Assembly: GCF_023050945.1 (NCBI RefSeq)
Contig: NZ_JALKIM010000033.1
Span: 1 to 38,226, forward strand
Direction: 5' to 3'
DNA length: 38,226 bases
Source: Anaerobiospirillum sp. NML120448
GTDB lineage: Bacteria; Pseudomonadota; Gammaproteobacteria; Enterobacterales; Succinivibrionaceae
In this document: positions 16,924-31,488 of the stretch, in pieces
Layout of the letters: every line of letters begins with the position of its first letter
Position numbering within the stretch: position 1 is the first letter of the stretch
Notes under the pieces: generated by a model
The model's input: the letters and a program-made list of their open reading frames with translations, nothing else
Told to the model about the DNA's origin: nothing
Databases searched by the model: none
Made by a program: the position numbers and the translations under genes

Positions 16924-17042
16924 GCTTAGGGGCGCTGTGATTAATCTATTGTCATAGCGCTCTTTTGCAGAGGTTAATTAGCAATGCGTTTATTGAGCAA
17001 AGCATAATTACCTCCGATTATCACTTCGCAGGAGAAACTGTT

Positions 17043-21524
<4,482 letters not shown>

Positions 21525-21526
21525 TT

Positions 21527-21557
21527 AAGTGCCCCTAAGTTAGCTTAGGGGGTACTT
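21527..21557 (+). other. Stem-loop directly after rpoC
   Basis: GCCCCTAAG and CTTAGGGG(G) flank a TTAG loop, with AAGT/ACTT extending the stem; it begins three bases past the stop codon. No T run follows. It may protect the rpoC 3' end or act together with the terminator just downstream. Confidence 0.55.
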
Positions 21558-21566
21558 ATGGTTTAA

Positions 21567-21605
21567 GATGACCATGGTCAGTTACGATCATGGTCATTTT
21601 TTTTA
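21567..21605 (+). terminator. Rho-independent terminator of rpoBC
   Basis: ATGACCATG (21568-21576) pairs perfectly with CATGGTCAT (21589-21597), followed by eight T. It ends the beta operon 16 bases before tusD. Confidence 0.9.
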
Positions 21606-21620
21606 TCTTAGGAAAATACT

Positions 21621-22103
21621 ATGGCTCCTCAACGCTCCTTAATTATTAATGCCCCTTGGTATGTTCCACAGGCTCATCAGACCTTGTTAGCTTTATTTAC
21701 TAAGCCTAATTACCATGGTTTATTTAGCAAAATCATTTTTATGGGCTCATCAGCTCCCTTAGCAGCCCTAAAGCCTAGCGCCTTGCTAAGCTCATATTTA
21801 AGCGCCACTGCCCCAGATAGCACCTGCGCAAGCGCAGCTGCTATCTCTGGCACTGGCGCAGCTGCTAGTGCAGGTGCTTATGCCCACGAGGGGCAAGTGC
21901 TGTTTGAGGTGCTGGACGAGCTGGGGATGCGCTATAGGCAATGGGCTCAACAAGAGGGAATTAGCTTATTGGTTTGTGGTATGGCAGCCAAGCGTTTTTA
22001 TCAAGATAGTAAGCTTAGTACTTTTGATGGTTTAGCTTTAACTGGTTATATGGAGGTCTTGTCTGTGATTAACGGACCTATTGAGGAGGTTGTGATATGG
22101 TAA
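21621..22103 (+). CDS. tusD: TusD-like sulfur relay protein (DsrE family)
   Basis: In E. coli TusD, within the TusBCD hexamer, receives persulfide sulfur from TusA and passes it through its active Cys to TusE for 2-thiouridine formation in tRNA wobble positions. The 160-residue protein aligns at its beginning, at a strand FSKIIFMGSSAPLA, and from MRYRQWAQQEGISLLVCGMA to the end (FDGLALTGYMEVLSVI, VVIW). C119 in LLVCGMAAKR corresponds to the active Cys of TusD. Residues about 50-90 are an Ala/Ser-rich insertion encoded by GC-rich, internally repeated DNA. AGGA lies 8 bases before the ATG. Its stop overlaps the tusC start (ATGGTAA), implying coupling. Position upstream of rpsL also fits. Similarity is moderate, so the assignment is good but not certain. 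Confidence 0.78.
   Translation: MAPQRSLIINAPWYVPQAHQTLLALFTKPNYHGLFSKIIFMGSSAPLAALKPSALLSSYLSATAPDSTCASAAAISGTGAAASAGAYAHEGQVLFEVLDELGMRYRQWAQQEGISLLVCGMAAKRFYQDSKLSTFDGLALTGYMEVLSVINGPIEEVVIW
21820..21877. repeat. Repeated GC-rich patch inside tusD
   Basis: GCGCAGCTGCTA occurs at 21832-21843 and again 24 bp later at 21856-21867, in frame (eight codons apart). The patch is bounded by an inverted repeat, GCACCTGC (21820-21827) and GCAGGTGC (21870-21877). It encodes the Ala/Ser-rich insertion of TusD. Confidence 0.8.
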
Positions 22104-22558
22104 AGCTTTGTGTAGTTTTTTCTGGGCTATCACAAGATTTAGCACAACTTGCTTGGCCAGCGCCAAGCGTAGCAGCGCCAAGCGTAGCAGCGTCAAGTGG
22201 CACTTTGCCATGCGCTGCAGCACAGGGCAGTGCTGGGCAAAACTGTGGGTGGGAGTCTGAGCTATCCTTAGATTATGAACATGCTTTGATGTTGCTCTTA
22301 AATGCTGCTGATGTGCAAATGGAAGTGCAGGGGCTATTTTTGATAGATAAGAATAGTAGCTTTCTTGATGATGAAAGTTTGATTAAAAAGTTTAAACAAC
22401 TTGATTTGTTTGAGGTGCCTTGTAGTGCTTGTACTGTCAATGATCAAAGTAGTGATAATTTGGCTGTGCTGTTGCACAAGCTGCCTTTTATAAATGCTAT
22501 CACTTATCAAGACTTTAATCATATAGTGTCGCAAAGCGAGCATGTGATTTGGCTTTAA
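22097..22558 (+). CDS. tusC: TusC-like sulfur relay protein (DsrE family)
   Basis: TusC is a non-catalytic partner of TusD in the TusBCD complex. The 153-residue product begins MVKLCVVFSGL like the first strand of TusC (IAFVFS). It continues after an insertion with LDYEHALMLLLNAA, then VQGLFLIDKNSSFL and IKKFKQLDLFEVPCSACTV, matching the TusC pattern of FKLLGLYDIEQCWVCAASL, and ends HVIWL. Residues about 20-50 are an Ala/Pro/Ser-rich insertion containing an exact 15-bp tandem repeat. GAGGAGG lies about 9 bases before the ATG, inside tusD. No tusB follows; a terminator closes the pair. Confidence 0.7.
   Translation: MVKLCVVFSGLSQDLAQLAWPAPSVAAPSVAASSGTLPCAAAQGSAGQNCGWESELSLDYEHALMLLLNAADVQMEVQGLFLIDKNSSFLDDESLIKKFKQLDLFEVPCSACTVNDQSSDNLAVLLHKLPFINAITYQDFNHIVSQSEHVIWL
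22160..22199. repeat. 15-bp tandem repeat inside tusC
   Basis: The unit GCGCCAAGCGTAGCA is present twice without change (22160-22174, 22175-22189) and a third time partially. It adds the five residues PSVAA per unit and keeps the frame, as replication slippage would. Confidence 0.85.
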
Positions 22559-22562
22559 AGAT

Positions 22563-22591
22563 AAAAAAAGAGGGACCTGAGTCCCTCTTTT
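22563..22591. terminator. Bidirectional terminator between tusC and glpF
   Basis: A symmetric hairpin AAAAGAGGGAC-CTGA-GTCCCTCTTTT lies just after tusC (plus strand) and 35 bases past the glpF stop (minus strand). The A and T runs on both sides let it serve both converging operons. Confidence 0.88.
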
Positions 22592-22625
22592 AAAAATAAG
22601 TTTCTTATACTTAGTAGTTAATCTA

Positions 22626-23348
22626 TTAGGCTGCTGGAGCCCATGGGATTGCGTTGTATACAATCACGGCTAAGATACCACCAACATATGGAGCGGTAAA
22701 AGGAACCATACCATAGCGGAAGTTAGAGTCGCCTTTGCCCTTAATTGGTAATACAAAGTGAGCTAAACGAGGGCCCATATCACGAGCTGGGTTAATAGCA
22801 TAGCCAGTTAAACCGCCCATGGACATACCAATGGACACGATGATACCGAATACGAAGATCTTATCTAAACCAGTAGCTAAACCTGGAACCTGAGCAATAC
22901 CTAAGATAGCGAATACTAAAACAAAGGTACCGATGGTCTCAGATAAGAAGTTACGGAACATGTTTGGCATTGATGGAGAGGTGCAGAATACACCAAGCTT
23001 CATCTTGACATTCTCTTCTGCGTCTAAGTGATCCTTAAAGAGGCTGTGCATTAACACACCACCTAAGAAACCACCAGCCATTTGAGCTACAAAGTAACCA
23101 GGAACCATTTCCCAAGGGAAGGTACCATTAACAGCTAAAGCAACAGTTAAAGCTGGGTTAAAGTGAGCACCAGAGGCTGCACCGAAGATATAGGCTGGGA
23201 TCATAACTGCAAGACCCCATGCAATGGTGATAACTACTACACCACCGCCACTCATGCCTGACTTTTTAAGATTAACGTTAGCTACTACGCTGGTACCTAA
23301 AAGGATAAGAAGCGCAGTACCTACAAACTCAGAAACGTATGGTAACAT
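22626..23348 (-). CDS. glpF: Glycerol facilitator GlpF (aquaglyceroporin)
   Basis: GlpF is a channel of the MIP family that lets glycerol cross the inner membrane passively. The 240-residue, six-helix protein has both half-helix motifs, HFNPALT (N64-A66) and AINPARDMGPR (N186-A188); R189 after the second is the selectivity-filter Arg and the following Asp is typical of glycerol facilitators. It is shorter than E. coli GlpF (281), and segments such as VVVITIAWGLAV and LGVFCTSPSMPN with KGKGDSNFRYG look more like the Gram-positive glycerol facilitators. It starts 3 bases after glpK, with GAGGAT at the glpK end as ribosome-binding site. Confidence 0.94.
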   Translation of the reverse strand: MLPYVSEFVGTALLILLGTSVVANVNLKKSGMSGGGVVVITIAWGLAVMIPAYIFGAASGAHFNPALTVALAVNGTFPWEMVPGYFVAQMAGGFLGGVLMHSLFKDHLDAEENVKMKLGVFCTSPSMPNMFRNFLSETIGTFVLVFAILGIAQVPGLATGLDKIFVFGIIVSIGMSMGGLTGYAINPARDMGPRLAHFVLPIKGKGDSNFRYGMVPFTAPYVGGILAVIVYNAIPWAPAA

Positions 23349-23351
23349 GGC

Positions 23352-24854
<1,503 letters not shown>

Positions 24855-24996
24855 TCAAAAATAAACAATCCATAGATAACTCATCTCCTTCGCTACTAGT
24901 GATATGAAGATCAGGGAGATGAATATGAGCCTATAAAAGCTTTAAGATACTAGTTATAGGCTGATACTAAGGTTCCTTAAGCCTTAGTATTTTTTC

Positions 24997-25026
24997 ATTA
25001 AGCATGTAAATTTAATGAATTTTCAA
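24997..25026 (-). promoter_or_regulatory. Possible glpKF promoter
   Basis: On the minus strand TTGAAA (25026-25021) is followed after 18 bp by CTTAAT (25002-24997). The -35 box overlaps one arm of the CAAGAG/CTCTTG inverted repeat, which could therefore be an operator. The leader to glpK would be about 145 nt. Confidence 0.35.
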
Positions 25027-25136
25027 GAGTTATATCCTCTTGCTCTTGGCATCTTTAATGTTTTTCCCTAAAAAAAACCAAGAGCAAAAAGACATGGGGC
25101 GCTACTTTGATAAAGGCTAAAGCTTTATGGGTAGGA

Positions 25137-25164
25137 CCCTGAGGCTGTAGCGTGAGCCTCAGGG
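25137..25164 (-). terminator. Stem-loop downstream of glpT
   Basis: CCCTGAGGCT and AGCCTCAGGG form a perfect 10-bp stem with an 8-nt loop, about 50 bases past the glpT stop. No T run follows, so its action as an intrinsic terminator is uncertain; it may instead protect the 3' end. Confidence 0.4.
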
Positions 25165-25213
25165 AACGTGGTATTGGAACCACCTAGGTTAATGATGTAT
25201 TTTTGGCAAATTA

Positions 25214-26596
25214 TTACTGATTATCTTGCTTTGCAGCCTGCTCAGCAGCATGTTGTGCCTCGAGCTTAGCCTTGTGAGACTTCTCAGTGAAAGCAACAAT
25301 TAAAAGTAATACTACGCTGATGGCTGAACCACCGATTAAGATACCAAAGCCAGCATCCCAACCGAAGTGCTCAACAGTCCAACCCATTAAGGCTGAGGCT
25401 GCTACTGAGCCACCTAAGTAGCCGAATAATCCAGTAAATCCAGCTGCTGTACCAGCAGCTTTCTTATGGGCAAGCTCTAAAGCGTGTAAGCCGATGAGCA
25501 TAACAGGGCCATAAATTAAGAAGCCGATGGTAATCATACATACCATGTCGATAGTGGCGTGGCCAGCTGGGTTTAAGTAGAACACAGCAGTAGCAATGGT
25601 TACGAGAACCATGAAGAATACGCCAGTTACAGCACGGTTGCCCTTAAATACGCGGTCAGATACCCAACCGCAGAATAAAGTACCTGGGATACCTGCATAC
25701 TCATAGAAGAAGTAAGCCCAAGATGAGGTGTCTAAGGTCATGTGCTTGATTTCACGTAAGTAAGCAGGAGACCAGTCAAGAACACCGTAACGTAATAAGT
25801 AAACAAATACGTTAGCAATAGCAATCAACCATAAGGCCTTGTTAGGTAAAACATAGGTCATGAAGATCTGCTTAGCACTGATTTCCTCTTCGCTCTTAGC
25901 AGAGTAATCAGCTGGATAATCGTTCTTATACTCTTCAATTGGTGGTAAGCCACAAGACTGTGGAGTATCACGCATAGTCATATATGCAAATACGGCTACG
26001 ATGAAGGTACCGATAGCTGGCATATAGAAAGCACTATGCCAATCGGAGAATAAATACATACCCCATAAGAAGAGTAATGGAGGTAAACCGCCGCCGATGT
26101 TGTGAGCACAGTTCCAAACAGAAACGATACCACCACGCTCTTTTTGGCTCCACCAGTGAACCATGGTACGACCACATGGTGGCCAACCCATGCCTTGGAA
26201 CCAACCGCATAAGAATAAGAGCACGAACATCACAGTAATGGATGAAGTGGCCCATGGTACTAAGCCCATTAAGAGCATAATGCCACCAGAGAGAATCAAG
26301 CCTAAAGGCAAGAACACTCTTGGGTTAGAGCGGTCAGAGAAAGAGCCTGAAATAAACTTGGAGAAGCCATAAGCAATAGAAATTGCTGATAAAGCAAAAC
26401 CAAGGTCGGCTTTGGTAAAGCCCTCTTCCTGTAAATAAGGAATAGCAAGGGCAAAGTTTTTACGTACTAAGTAGTAAGCAGCATAACCAAAGAAAATACC
26501 CATGAAGATCTGCCAGCGCAGCTTCTTGTACACAGGATCAATTTGATCTGCTGGTAGCCTTGCGATATGAGCAGCAGGCTGTAAGAATTTGAGCAT
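25214..26596 (-). CDS. glpT: Glycerol-3-phosphate:phosphate antiporter GlpT
   Basis: GlpT exchanges external glycerol 3-phosphate for internal phosphate across the inner membrane. The 460-residue, 12-segment MFS protein is strikingly close to E. coli Glp[18 protein letters not shown] with the substrate-binding R45 at the same number, [36 protein letters not shown] with the His equivalent to H165, [17 protein letters not shown] with the second Arg (R269 equivalent), and [26 protein letters not shown] 6 bases upstream supports the start. It is a separate unit from glpABC (566 bases upstream) and from glpK (368 bases downstream). Confidence 0.98.
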   Translation of the reverse strand: MLKFLQPAAHIARLPADQIDPVYKKLRWQIFMGIFFGYAAYYLVRKNFALAIPYLQEEGFTKADLGFALSAISIAYGFSKFISGSFSDRSNPRVFLPLGLILSGGIMLLMGLVPWATSSITVMFVLLFLCGWFQGMGWPPCGRTMVHWWSQKERGGIVSVWNCAHNIGGGLPPLLFLWGMYLFSDWHSAFYMPAIGTFIVAVFAYMTMRDTPQSCGLPPIEEYKNDYPADYSAKSEEEISAKQIFMTYVLPNKALWLIAIANVFVYLLRYGVLDWSPAYLREIKHMTLDTSSWAYFFYEYAGIPGTLFCGWVSDRVFKGNRAVTGVFFMVLVTIATAVFYLNPAGHATIDMVCMITIGFLIYGPVMLIGLHALELAHKKAAGTAAGFTGLFGYLGGSVAASALMGWTVEHFGWDAGFGILIGGSAISVVLLLIVAFTEKSHKAKLEAQHAAEQAAKQDNQ

Positions 26597-27162
26597 GAAT
26601 TACTCCTTTGCACCCATAATCAACAACACAAGCAGAAGAATACTTATAACTACCTTATGCTCAGGCATAAGTGAACTTTACAAATTAAGCTCTGAGGACA
26701 AAAAAAGAACTTAGATATAAAGCTCGTAAGAGTTGCGCTGTGCCTCAAAACATCGCCTTATTGATAAAAACATTAGAGTTAAGAGGATCTCATAAAGCTC
26801 ATTAGTTTTTATTGATAAAGCTTGGCTTTGAACTAAAGCGTAAAACCTTATAGTCTTAAGCATCTAAATAGGGTGCTTATATCAACAACAAGAAACAGCC
26901 AACAACCCCGTATTAGCGGAGTAATGGCTAGCAGCAAATAAGCTATACGCAAAACAGTTATTTAACAGGAACAAAAATAACGAATTAGGCGCACAGCCTA
27001 TTGCTACTAGTTTGAGACTTGGCTTGGTCTCAAAATCAGCACAATTCATCCAACATGCAAGATTGGCTTGGATACCTAAACCAAGCCTAACTTAGTTCTT
27101 AGTTGGATGTTAAATTACTGATAAGTAAGCTCAGCACCACTTACTTATCAGGAGTATTCATA
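26597..27162 (-). other. glpC-glpT intergenic region
   Basis: No gene is visible in these 566 bases. Besides the stem-loop after glpC it contains TTTGAGAC/GTCTCAAA (27011-27034), GGCTTGG/CCAAGCC (27065-27087), and, 58 bases before glpT, CTTATGC/GCATAAG (26654-26671), which could be an operator for glpT. I found no clear GlpR-type operator and no glpR gene in the window. Confidence 0.5.
27118..27151 (-). terminator. Stem-loop downstream of glpC
   Basis: CTGATAAGTAAG and CTTACTTATCAG form a perfect 12-bp stem with a 10-nt loop, 11 bases after the glpC stop. The downstream bases are AT-rich but contain no proper T run, so terminator function is likely but not certain. Confidence 0.5.
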
Positions 27163-28383
27163 TTAGCTTGAGCGCTTTTTGTATGACTCTAAAACTAAGT
27201 ACAATGGATGTTTAGCGCTCTTATGGGTGCCATTTTGCATTTGGAGACGACAAATGTTGCACTCACAAATACCAAAATCAGCATCAGAATCAGTAAGTTT
27301 ATTACGCAAAGTAGTGCCAATAATCTTACCTATAGGGGCAGTGTCTTTCTTATAACCATAAACACCAGATAAACCACAGCAGCCAGCTTGTAGATCTTCA
27401 ACTTCTACACCAGGGATGAAGCGTAAAAGATCTAAAGATGGACGGCCCATACCCTGAACCCTTAAGTGGCAAGGGGTATGATAGGCAACATTGGCTTTAA
27501 CAGCACCAAAGCTCTTAACTAATGCGCCCTTACTATTGCGCATCATTAGATACTCCATAGCATCCCATACATGATCTTTATAATCATGAATCTCAGGCAA
27601 GTTAAAGAGCTCCTCATACTCTTGCTTTAAGAATAGGGAGCAAGTAGTACAAGTGGTGATAATGTCGATACCCTTTTGAGCATATTCTTTTAAGATTGCT
27701 ACATTATTGACGGCATGCTTTTCCACCTTATCTAAATAACCTGTAGATAAGATAGGAGAGCCACAGCACATTAGTCTTTTATCTAAAATGACTTCAACAT
27801 TATTACGATTTAAGACTTCAACTAAAGTCACACCTAACTCAGGCTCGTTGTAGTTAACATAGCAGCCTGGGAAGAACAATACTTTAGTAGAGCAGCTAGG
27901 CTGCTTAATCATCTTAAAGCGGGTAGCAAAATTCATTGCAGCGTAACTTGGAAGTGGAGCGTCTGAGGTTACACCAATACGCTCAATCATCTTGGTTACA
28001 CGAGCGACCTTCATACCCAAGTTGGCAGCTGGGCCAGAAATAAATGGGATAGAGGTCATAAGCTTACCCATGTTCTCGTTATTACCGAGAATCAAGTCAG
28101 CTAAATCATGCTTATTGTTCTTAAAGTACTCGGCACGTGCCTTCATATTAAAGGCAGAAATAGAGGTGCCTGATGGACAAACACGATCGCAGTTTTTGCA
28201 GTTAGAGCAATACTTAACCATTGGATCGTCGTCTTCTACTAATTTACGAAGACGAGTCAGTGCAGGTCCATTAAGTTTTGGGCCACGATAAAGTCTAGAT
28301 GCCTTGGCCACTGGACAGGAGGTCAGACAGATATTACAGCTGATGCATGCATCAGGATTATCGTGTTTAATCTTTGGTAACAT
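27163..28383 (-). CDS. glpC: Anaerobic glycerol-3-phosphate dehydrogenase subunit C (Fe-S, membrane-linked)
   Basis: GlpC carries electrons from GlpAB to the menaquinone pool at the inner membrane. The 406-residue protein has two N-terminal [4Fe-4S] motifs: Cys 13, 16, 19, 23 (CISCNICLTSCP) and Cys 59, 62, 65, 69 (CSNCKNCDRVCP). These are followed by two cysteine-rich CCG domains, with FFPGCYVNYNEPELG and MCCGSPIL in the first and AYHTPCHLRVQGMG and AGCCGLSGVYGY in the second. E. coli GlpC is 396 residues. Its ribosome-binding site AGGAGG overlaps the glpB stop, so it is the last gene of glpABC. Confidence 0.97.
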   Translation of the reverse strand: MLPKIKHDNPDACISCNICLTSCPVAKASRLYRGPKLNGPALTRLRKLVEDDDPMVKYCSNCKNCDRVCPSGTSISAFNMKARAEYFKNNKHDLADLILGNNENMGKLMTSIPFISGPAANLGMKVARVTKMIERIGVTSDAPLPSYAAMNFATRFKMIKQPSCSTKVLFFPGCYVNYNEPELGVTLVEVLNRNNVEVILDKRLMCCGSPILSTGYLDKVEKHAVNNVAILKEYAQKGIDIITTCTTCSLFLKQEYEELFNLPEIHDYKDHVWDAMEYLMMRNSKGALVKSFGAVKANVAYHTPCHLRVQGMGRPSLDLLRFIPGVEVEDLQAGCCGLSGVYGYKKDTAPIGKIIGTTLRNKLTDSDADFGICECNICRLQMQNGTHKSAKHPLYLVLESYKKRSS

Positions 28384-28396
28384 AAATCACCACCTC

Positions 28397-29740
28397 CTAG
28401 AACAATGAGTCAGATAAAGCTTTGGTTTGAGCCAAGATTTCATCAAGTTGTTTTACTGCATGGTAAGCAGTTGTGATGGCTACACCATTACCTGACTTTT
28501 CAAAGCAGAAATCATAGCCTTGTAAGCTACGTCCAATAAATTGAACATTAGATAAAACTACTTCACCTGTAGGATCAACAGGCTGTAAGTTTTCGTTTAC
28601 TGCAACTCCATAAGAGGCAAAAGGCTGTGGCTTGCCACAGAAAAGATATTGGTGTGACCAATCCTTTTGATCTTCTGGGACTTTAATTTCCAAGCCAAAG
28701 ATTGGCTCATACATGCGTCCCATTTGGGTTACTAAACCTGAGCTAAAGAAACCACCAGTAGCAACAATTACAGCATCAGCCTTATATTCATGAGTATGGC
28801 CAAAACCACCAGTGATTAAAGTTCTGCATACTTTAGATGCAGTTGGTACTTTATTAGCTTCTAAATTAGCTACCTCATCAGCCTGAGAGGTAAAACCAAT
28901 TACTTGAGCTTTTTCTACAATGTCTACTCCTAAAGAGAAACAAGCATTACGTAGTAATTTATCTAAACGTAAACCTGTTACTGATGGAGGAATAGAAGAA
29001 ACCTCAACTAATTTAGTATTTAAGCGCTGCTCTAAGTCTTTTTGAATAGAGGCAGATAGCTCTGGCCGCTCTCCTAATACTGGAGGAATGATTAAAGCTG
29101 TATCAGGGCCACAAGCACCTTTTAATTGCTCAACAAAGTTTAAGCGGCCTAAATCTGTTTCTAACTCACGAGCAATATCTAAAGCACTAACATCACGATA
29201 ATTACGACCTGATGGCCAGTGAAGCATTACTTGCTTAATAGAAACTTCTTTCTTGTCACCAAAGAAGTGCTGTAAGTTTTTAGCAATTAGTTTTGGATAG
29301 TAATCTTTTAAAAGTTCAAAACCGACTACTACAATCTTTGGGCGCTCAAAAATAGCATCAGACTCAACACTTGGTGGAATTAAGCATGATGGCTTAAATG
29401 AGCCAATTGCAGTAGGTACTTTTTGGTTATGATGACCATCGCCTACATATATATAGTTTTGTGAAGCAGTAAGTTCTTTAAAAGCCTCAATGGCCTCTTC
29501 AACACGCTTAGTGCCAACTAAAGCATATGGATGTGGCTTTGGTAAGGTAGCAATATGCTCAAGAGGATCTGTTACTAAGTTACCATTTTGATCATAACCA
29601 TAAAGGTCGATAATACCGCCTGCTACAGTAAGAGCACCTTGACCATAAGAGAGAACTTTAACTTGATGGCCTGCTTTAGCGGCATAACATGCTGCAACTA
29701 AACCTGAGATGCCTGCACCAACTATAAGTACATTAGCCAT
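28397..29740 (-). CDS. glpB: Anaerobic glycerol-3-phosphate dehydrogenase subunit B
   Basis: GlpB is a flavoprotein subunit of the anaerobic dehydrogenase. The 447-residue protein starts with a dinucleotide-binding motif, NVLIVGAGISGLVAACYAAK, and contains GALTVAGGIIDLYGY typical of GlpB, with GVDIVEKAQVIGF and DAVIVATGGFFSSGLV further on. The ATG overlaps the glpA stop by one base (TAATG), and AAGGAGG lies upstream in glpA, so translation is coupled. It is slightly longer than E. coli GlpB (419). Confidence 0.96.
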   Translation of the reverse strand: MANVLIVGAGISGLVAACYAAKAGHQVKVLSYGQGALTVAGGIIDLYGYDQNGNLVTDPLEHIATLPKPHPYALVGTKRVEEAIEAFKELTASQNYIYVGDGHHNQKVPTAIGSFKPSCLIPPSVESDAIFERPKIVVVGFELLKDYYPKLIAKNLQHFFGDKKEVSIKQVMLHWPSGRNYRDVSALDIARELETDLGRLNFVEQLKGACGPDTALIIPPVLGERPELSASIQKDLEQRLNTKLVEVSSIPPSVTGLRLDKLLRNACFSLGVDIVEKAQVIGFTSQADEVANLEANKVPTASKVCRTLITGGFGHTHEYKADAVIVATGGFFSSGLVTQMGRMYEPIFGLEIKVPEDQKDWSHQYLFCGKPQPFASYGVAVNENLQPVDPTGEVVLSNVQFIGRSLQGYDFCFEKSGNGVAITTAYHAVKQLDEILAQTKALSDSLF

Positions 29741-31488
29741 TATTTGTCCTCCTTAGCCTTGGTAGTATTGTCAGCAGTCTTAGCTGCTTTAGCTCCTTTG
29801 GTAGTTTTAGCCTTAGGAGTTTTCTCTACGCTTGGTTCTTGAGGAGCACAAGCTGATGTCTGTTTGGCAGCATTTAAAAAGGTGTCATCTTCATGGTTAA
29901 TGTTTAAAGAAACTTCGTAAATGCCACGAGTTAATTCAACATCTTTAATCTGATTGCCCCACATAACAGGACGAATACCTTTCCAACGAGCCTCTAAGAA
30001 TTCTTTAAATAATTCTTTAGTGTTGTTAGCCCAGCGATCTGAAACTTCTTGTACTGTGCCTACAGCACGATATGTACAGAAGGTTCCTTGGCAAGTGCCC
30101 ATACCTAATCTGGTACGACGGCGTAAGTCAGAAATGGAGTGAGTGGTTGGCTCTTGAGCTACCATTTCAATTTCAGCACGAGTTACATTCTCGCACTCAC
30201 AAATAATCTCACCTTGCTCTTTATCTTGCTCAATCTTAGATACGATCTTGGCAAAACGCTCAGCGCCTTGACGATTTTCAGAAAGCTGCAATCCATAAGT
30301 AGGGAATACTTTCTTAGCACGCTCAACTAATTGTTCATCAGCCTCAGGTGCTAAAGGAACAGTTGCAGTGACGCACTTTGCATGGTTGCCAAGCACAGGG
30401 CAAACCATATTACAAACTTTTTCTGCCATTTGACGGTGGGTAGTAAACTTACCGCCACAAACAGACATAAAGTTTTGTAATCCATCACGAGGGCCGTGGT
30501 CTAATGCTACGAAGTCACGAGAGACGGCACGACCAGAGGCATTCTTATCATCACCTGCATAAAGAGGACGGCAACCAGCAAAAACACGAAGAATACGGTA
30601 TTTTTCTAAGTTTTCGAAAGTAGCCTTACCAATCTCCATCATGGCCTTAACTTCATCTTGAGTAGTGCTATTATCATCTGGGTTAGCATCCATAGAGGTA
30701 GTACCCAAAATAGTCACTGTGCCATGAGGAACGAAAATGTCTGCATCAGCAGGCTTGTGCAAACGGTGAATTACATTGGTGCTAATACGGTGGTTAAAGG
30801 CAATTAAAGTACCCTTAGATGGTTTGATATTAATATCAATGCCAGCTAAGTTAGCAACCTGAGCACACCATGGGCCAGAGGCATTAATTAAGTACTTACA
30901 ACCAATTTGATAAGTCTCTTTGGTGTACTTATCTTGAACGGTAACACCTTCAATCACGCCATTGCGAGAATTGATGGCAGTAACATTGGTGTAAGTTAAA
31001 ACCTTACCGCCGAGCTTAATGGAGCTATCAAAGATATGCCAAAGCAATCTAAAGCCATCAATTGCAGCACCAGGGCATAAATAAGCTGATTTAATTTTTG
31101 GAGAAACGTTTGGCTCGAGGGTCAAAGTTTCCTCAATTGTCAAAGGTTTAGCACTAATTCCAGCACGAGCACATGCTTGAACCCATTGACTCTCATAGTC
31201 AGGATCGTCCTCTGGGGTGCGAATGAAAATTGATGAAATTGGCTCTACGCAAGCAGAGGCAATTTTGCGAAGAATCATGTTCTCTTCAATGCACTCTACT
31301 GCAGCATTCTTGTCTTTGACAGCATAACGAGCACCTGAGTGCAAAAGACCATGGAAACGTGAGCTGGTACCACAGCCTAAATCGCCACGTTCAACCAAGA
31401 TAGCCTTGACACCGCGTAAACATAAATCACGCAAGATGCCTGCACCTGTGGCTCCGCCACCTATGATTACAACATCGGTCTGCAACAT
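29740..31488 (-). CDS. glpA: Anaerobic glycerol-3-phosphate dehydrogenase subunit A, with Lys/Ala-rich tail
   Basis: GlpA is the catalytic FAD subunit that oxidises glycerol 3-phosphate to dihydroxyacetone phosphate without oxygen. FAD-binding VVIIGGGATGAG lies at residues 6-17, followed by HGLLHSGARYAV, SKGTLIAFNHRI, HKPADADIFVPHG and VCGGKFTTHRQMAE. A C-terminal Cys motif domain, IICECENVTRAEIE with GMGTCQGTFC, is as in E. coli GlpA. ATG 31488 is chosen because GGAGGA lies 6 bases upstream; the frame extends further without such a site. The 582-residue protein is longer than E. coli GlpA (542), and its last roughly 45 residues are a Lys/Ala/Thr-rich low-complexity tail. It is the first gene of glpABC. 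No aerobic glpD is in the window. Confidence 0.97.
   Translation of the reverse strand: MLQTDVVIIGGGATGAGILRDLCLRGVKAILVERGDLGCGTSSRFHGLLHSGARYAVKDKNAAVECIEENMILRKIASACVEPISSIFIRTPEDDPDYESQWVQACARAGISAKPLTIEETLTLEPNVSPKIKSAYLCPGAAIDGFRLLWHIFDSSIKLGGKVLTYTNVTAINSRNGVIEGVTVQDKYTKETYQIGCKYLINASGPWCAQVANLAGIDINIKPSKGTLIAFNHRISTNVIHRLHKPADADIFVPHGTVTILGTTSMDANPDDNSTTQDEVKAMMEIGKATFENLEKYRILRVFAGCRPLYAGDDKNASGRAVSRDFVALDHGPRDGLQNFMSVCGGKFTTHRQMAEKVCNMVCPVLGNHAKCVTATVPLAPEADEQLVERAKKVFPTYGLQLSENRQGAERFAKIVSKIEQDKEQGEIICECENVTRAEIEMVAQEPTTHSISDLRRRTRLGMGTCQGTFCTYRAVGTVQEVSDRWANNTKELFKEFLEARWKGIRPVMWGNQIKDVELTRGIYEVSLNINHEDDTFLNAAKQTSACAPQEPSVEKTPKAKTTKGAKAAKTADNTTKAKEDK

Noticed and set aside
22334-22663. 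Open frame antisense to tusC and running into the end of glpF
   Set aside because: It overlaps two well-supported genes and the bidirectional terminator; it is a frame shadow.
24964-24995. Terminator-like hairpin on the plus strand (ATACTAAGG/CCTTAGTAT with T run)
   Set aside because: No plus-strand transcript is expected here; in the glpK direction there is no T run after the stem, so it was kept only as an inverted repeat.
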